Assembly (NCBI GenBank): GCA_903915315.1 | Contig: CAIWSO010000147.1 | Span: forward strand, 1-7,749 | Length of the DNA stretch: 7,749 bases | Direction: 5' to 3' | Origin: an uncultured Spartobacteria bacterium | Lineage (GTDB): Bacteria > Verrucomicrobiota > Verrucomicrobiia > Chthoniobacterales > Terrimicrobiaceae | Shown here: piece after piece, positions 6,534 to 7,749 of the stretch | Position numbering within the stretch: the stretch's first letter is position 1 | Layout of the letters: every line of letters starts with the position of its first letter | Notes under the pieces: model-generated | Databases searched by the model: none | Told to the model about the DNA's origin: nothing | The model's input: only the letters and a program-made list of their open reading frames with translations | Position numbers and translations under genes: made by a program

Positions 6534-6749
6534 CTATGGGCGGGTCAAATAACCCACCACATTAATGAGAATAAAATCAAAAAAGGCGATGTAACCACCG
6601 AGAATGATCATGGCCACGAAGACCACAACCGTCGAATCCGTAAGTTCCTTGTAGCGACGGAAACCCTTTTCATTGGGATCCCAGGGCCATTGTGCCTTGC
6701 CGAGTTCGGTGCGAACTTCGGTAGTAAACTTGCGGATTTTGGAAAACAT
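6534..6749 (-). CDS. secE: preprotein translocase subunit SecE
   Basis: This is the small essential clamp subunit of the SecYEG protein-conducting channel in the cytoplasmic membrane, here 71 residues. An amphipathic N-terminal region with 'VRTELGKAQWPWDPNEKGFRRYKELTDST' (12-40) carries the conserved E-L-x-K-x-x-W-P pattern that lies along the membrane surface beside SecY. It is followed by one transmembrane helix (about 39-66). A single helix is the usual form outside the three-helix enterobacterial SecE. The frame stays open upstream to 6806, but an upstream start would run through the tRNA-Trp gene, so the ATG at 6749 is chosen. That leaves 27 bases after the tRNA. The order tuf, tRNA-Trp, secE, nusG is conserved widely and supports the call. 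Confidence 0.94.
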   Translation of the reverse strand: MFSKIRKFTTEVRTELGKAQWPWDPNEKGFRRYKELTDSTVVVFVAMIILGGYIAFFDFILINVVGYLTRP

Positions 6750-6776
6750 CGGTTTGAGAATTGTGATAAAAGGCCA

Positions 6777-6849
6777 CAGGTCAGGAGGGACTCGAACCCC
6801 CAACAAGCGGTTTTGGAGACCGCTGCTCTACCAATTGAGCTACTGACCT
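6777..6849 (-). tRNA. trnW: tRNA-Trp (anticodon CCA)
   Basis: The - strand folds into a full 73-nt cloverleaf. The acceptor stem AGGTCAG pairs perfectly with CTGACCT. The D arm is GCTC-AATTGGTA-GAGC and the anticodon stem is GCGGT/ACCGC with loop CTCCAAA, so the anticodon is CCA (Trp). The variable loop is TTGTT and the T arm is GGGGG-TTCGAGT-CCCTC with one G-U pair. The discriminator base is G, as bacterial tRNA-Trp requires. CCA is not encoded at the 3' end and must be added. It lies 30 bases after tuf and 27 before secE, so it is probably excised from a tuf-secE-nusG transcript. Confidence 0.97.
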
Positions 6850-6879
6850 TCGGAAAAAATTCCGGCCTAGGCTTGTATC

Positions 6880-7749
6880 TTAGGCGATGATGTCGCCGAC
6901 ACGTCCGGCACCCACAGTGCGTCCACCCTCACGGATGGCGAAGCGGATGGTTTTTTCCATGGCGATCGGAGTAATCAACTCGACTTCCACAGAGACGTTA
7001 TCACCAGGCATCACCATTTCAACACCCTCTGGCAATTTGACAGTTCCGGTCACGTCAGTCGTGCGGAAGTAAAATTGAGGACGGTAGTTTGTGAAGAATG
7101 GTGTGTGGCGACCACCTTCGTCCTTGCTGAGGACATAAACCTCGGCCTTGAACTTGGTGTGTGGCTTGATCGTGCCTGGCTTGGCGATAACTTGGCCGCG
7201 CTCGATGTCTTCTTTTTTGACACCACGGAGAAGCACGCCAACGTTGTCACCGGCTTCAGCGAAATCGAGAAGTTTGCGGAACATTTCGATGTCCGTGACA
7301 GTTGTTTTCTTGGTGTCAACGAGACCAACGATTTCAACTTCTTCCATTTTCTTGAGGACACCACGCTCAACACGGCCGGTGGCGACAGTGCCGCGACCTT
7401 CAATGTTGAAGACGTCTTCCACAGGCATAAGGAAAGGAAGGTCTTTGAGACGCTCGGGCTGTGGGATGTATTCATCAACAGCTGCCATGAGATCGAGGAT
7501 CGCTTTTTCGTATTCAGCGTCGCCTTCGAGTGCTTTGAGGGCGCTGCCTTTGACGATTGGGATGGTGTCGCCAGGGAACTCATACTTGCTGAGGAGTTCG
7601 CGGATTTCCATCTCGACGAGCTCGAGAAGATCTTTGTCATCGACCATGTCCACTTTGTTCATGAAAACAACGATGGAAGGCACGCCGACTTGGCGGGCGA
7701 GAAGGATATGCTCGCGGGTCTGAGGCATTGGGCCGTCAGCTGCGCTGCA
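6880..7749 (-). CDS. tuf: translation elongation factor Tu, N-terminus outside the window
   Basis: This is elongation factor Tu, the GTPase that delivers aminoacyl-tRNA to the ribosomal A site. The last 289 residues are present; about 105 N-terminal residues, with the P-loop and switch I, lie beyond the right edge. The frame continues past the internal ATG at 7728 as C-S-A-A-D-G-P-M, so that ATG is not the start. Visible are the end of switch II ('GPMPQTREHILLARQVGVP'), the guanine-specificity motif N-K-V-D (NKCD in E. coli) and 'GSALKALEG'. Domain II carries 'VFNIEGRGTVATGRVERGVL' and domain III carries 'GGRHTPFFTNYRPQFYFRTTDVTG' and the closing 'FAIREGGRTVGAGRVGDIIA'. All are standard, and no frameshift is seen. 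It heads the tuf, tRNA-Trp, secE, nusG series. Whether a second tuf copy exists cannot be seen here. Confidence 0.97.
   Translation of the reverse strand, partial: CSAADGPMPQTREHILLARQVGVPSIVVFMNKVDMVDDKDLLELVEMEIRELLSKYEFPGDTIPIVKGSALKALEGDAEYEKAILDLMAAVDEYIPQPERLKDLPFLMPVEDVFNIEGRGTVATGRVERGVLKKMEEVEIVGLVDTKKTTVTDIEMFRKLLDFAEAGDNVGVLLRGVKKEDIERGQVIAKPGTIKPHTKFKAEVYVLSKDEGGRHTPFFTNYRPQFYFRTTDVTGTVKLPEGVEMVMPGDNVSVEVELITPIAMEKTIRFAIREGGRTVGAGRVGDIIA

Noticed and set aside
6750..6806. Longer SecE with 19 extra N-terminal residues
   Set aside because: The extension would be translated from the tRNA-Trp gene and does not resemble SecE; the ATG at 6749 gives the normal N-terminus.

Overview
The window looks like ordinary chromosomal DNA from a Gram-negative-type bacterium of moderate GC content. 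The best guess is a member of the Verrucomicrobiota/PVC group. I infer this from the style of the SecE and NusG proteins (an 'ELGKAQWPW...GFRRYKELTDST' SecE and a 'GFAGTKDRPIPMRP' NusG) and from the Lys/Ala-rich DUF2934 protein. It is a judgement from memory of family sequences, not a computed placement. Nothing points to a plasmid, phage or insertion sequence, and no CRISPR-like repeats were seen.

Layout. Bases 1-3058 (+ strand) hold the end of a DUF2334/NodB-type polysaccharide deacetylase. It overlaps by ATGA with a large two-part protein that has an N-terminal PHP-type domain, an uncharacterised middle and a C-terminal GT4 glycosyltransferase. This is probably a cell-surface glycan or glycolipid module whose first part lies outside the window. 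Convergent to it, bases 4731-3091 (- strand) carry three closely spaced genes: a Lys/Ala-rich protein ending in a DUF2934 domain, a gamma-carbonic-anhydrase-like hexapeptide protein, and pgsA for phosphatidylglycerol synthesis. A 70-base AT-rich gap separates this group from a divergent + strand pair: a four-helix membrane protein of the YvlD/DUF360 family overlapping trpF (tryptophan synthesis).

Bases 7749-5938 (- strand) hold the conserved translation/secretion/transcription group in the order tuf (N-terminus cut by the window edge), tRNA-Trp(CCA), secE, nusG. In many bacteria this run continues into rplK-rplA-rplJ-rplL-rpoBC. Here nusG is followed by a short gap with a small hairpin and then the convergent trpF, so the ribosomal-protein part is not adjacent.

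The window is dense: no stretch above 300 bases lacks a gene. The longest gaps are 4732-4801 (divergent, promoter-bearing) and 5857-5937 (convergent, hairpin). I found no clear sign of a wholly new system. The parts most worth a second look are the PHP-GT4 fusion, whose metal-site residues are altered, the Lys-rich DUF2934 protein, and the break after nusG.
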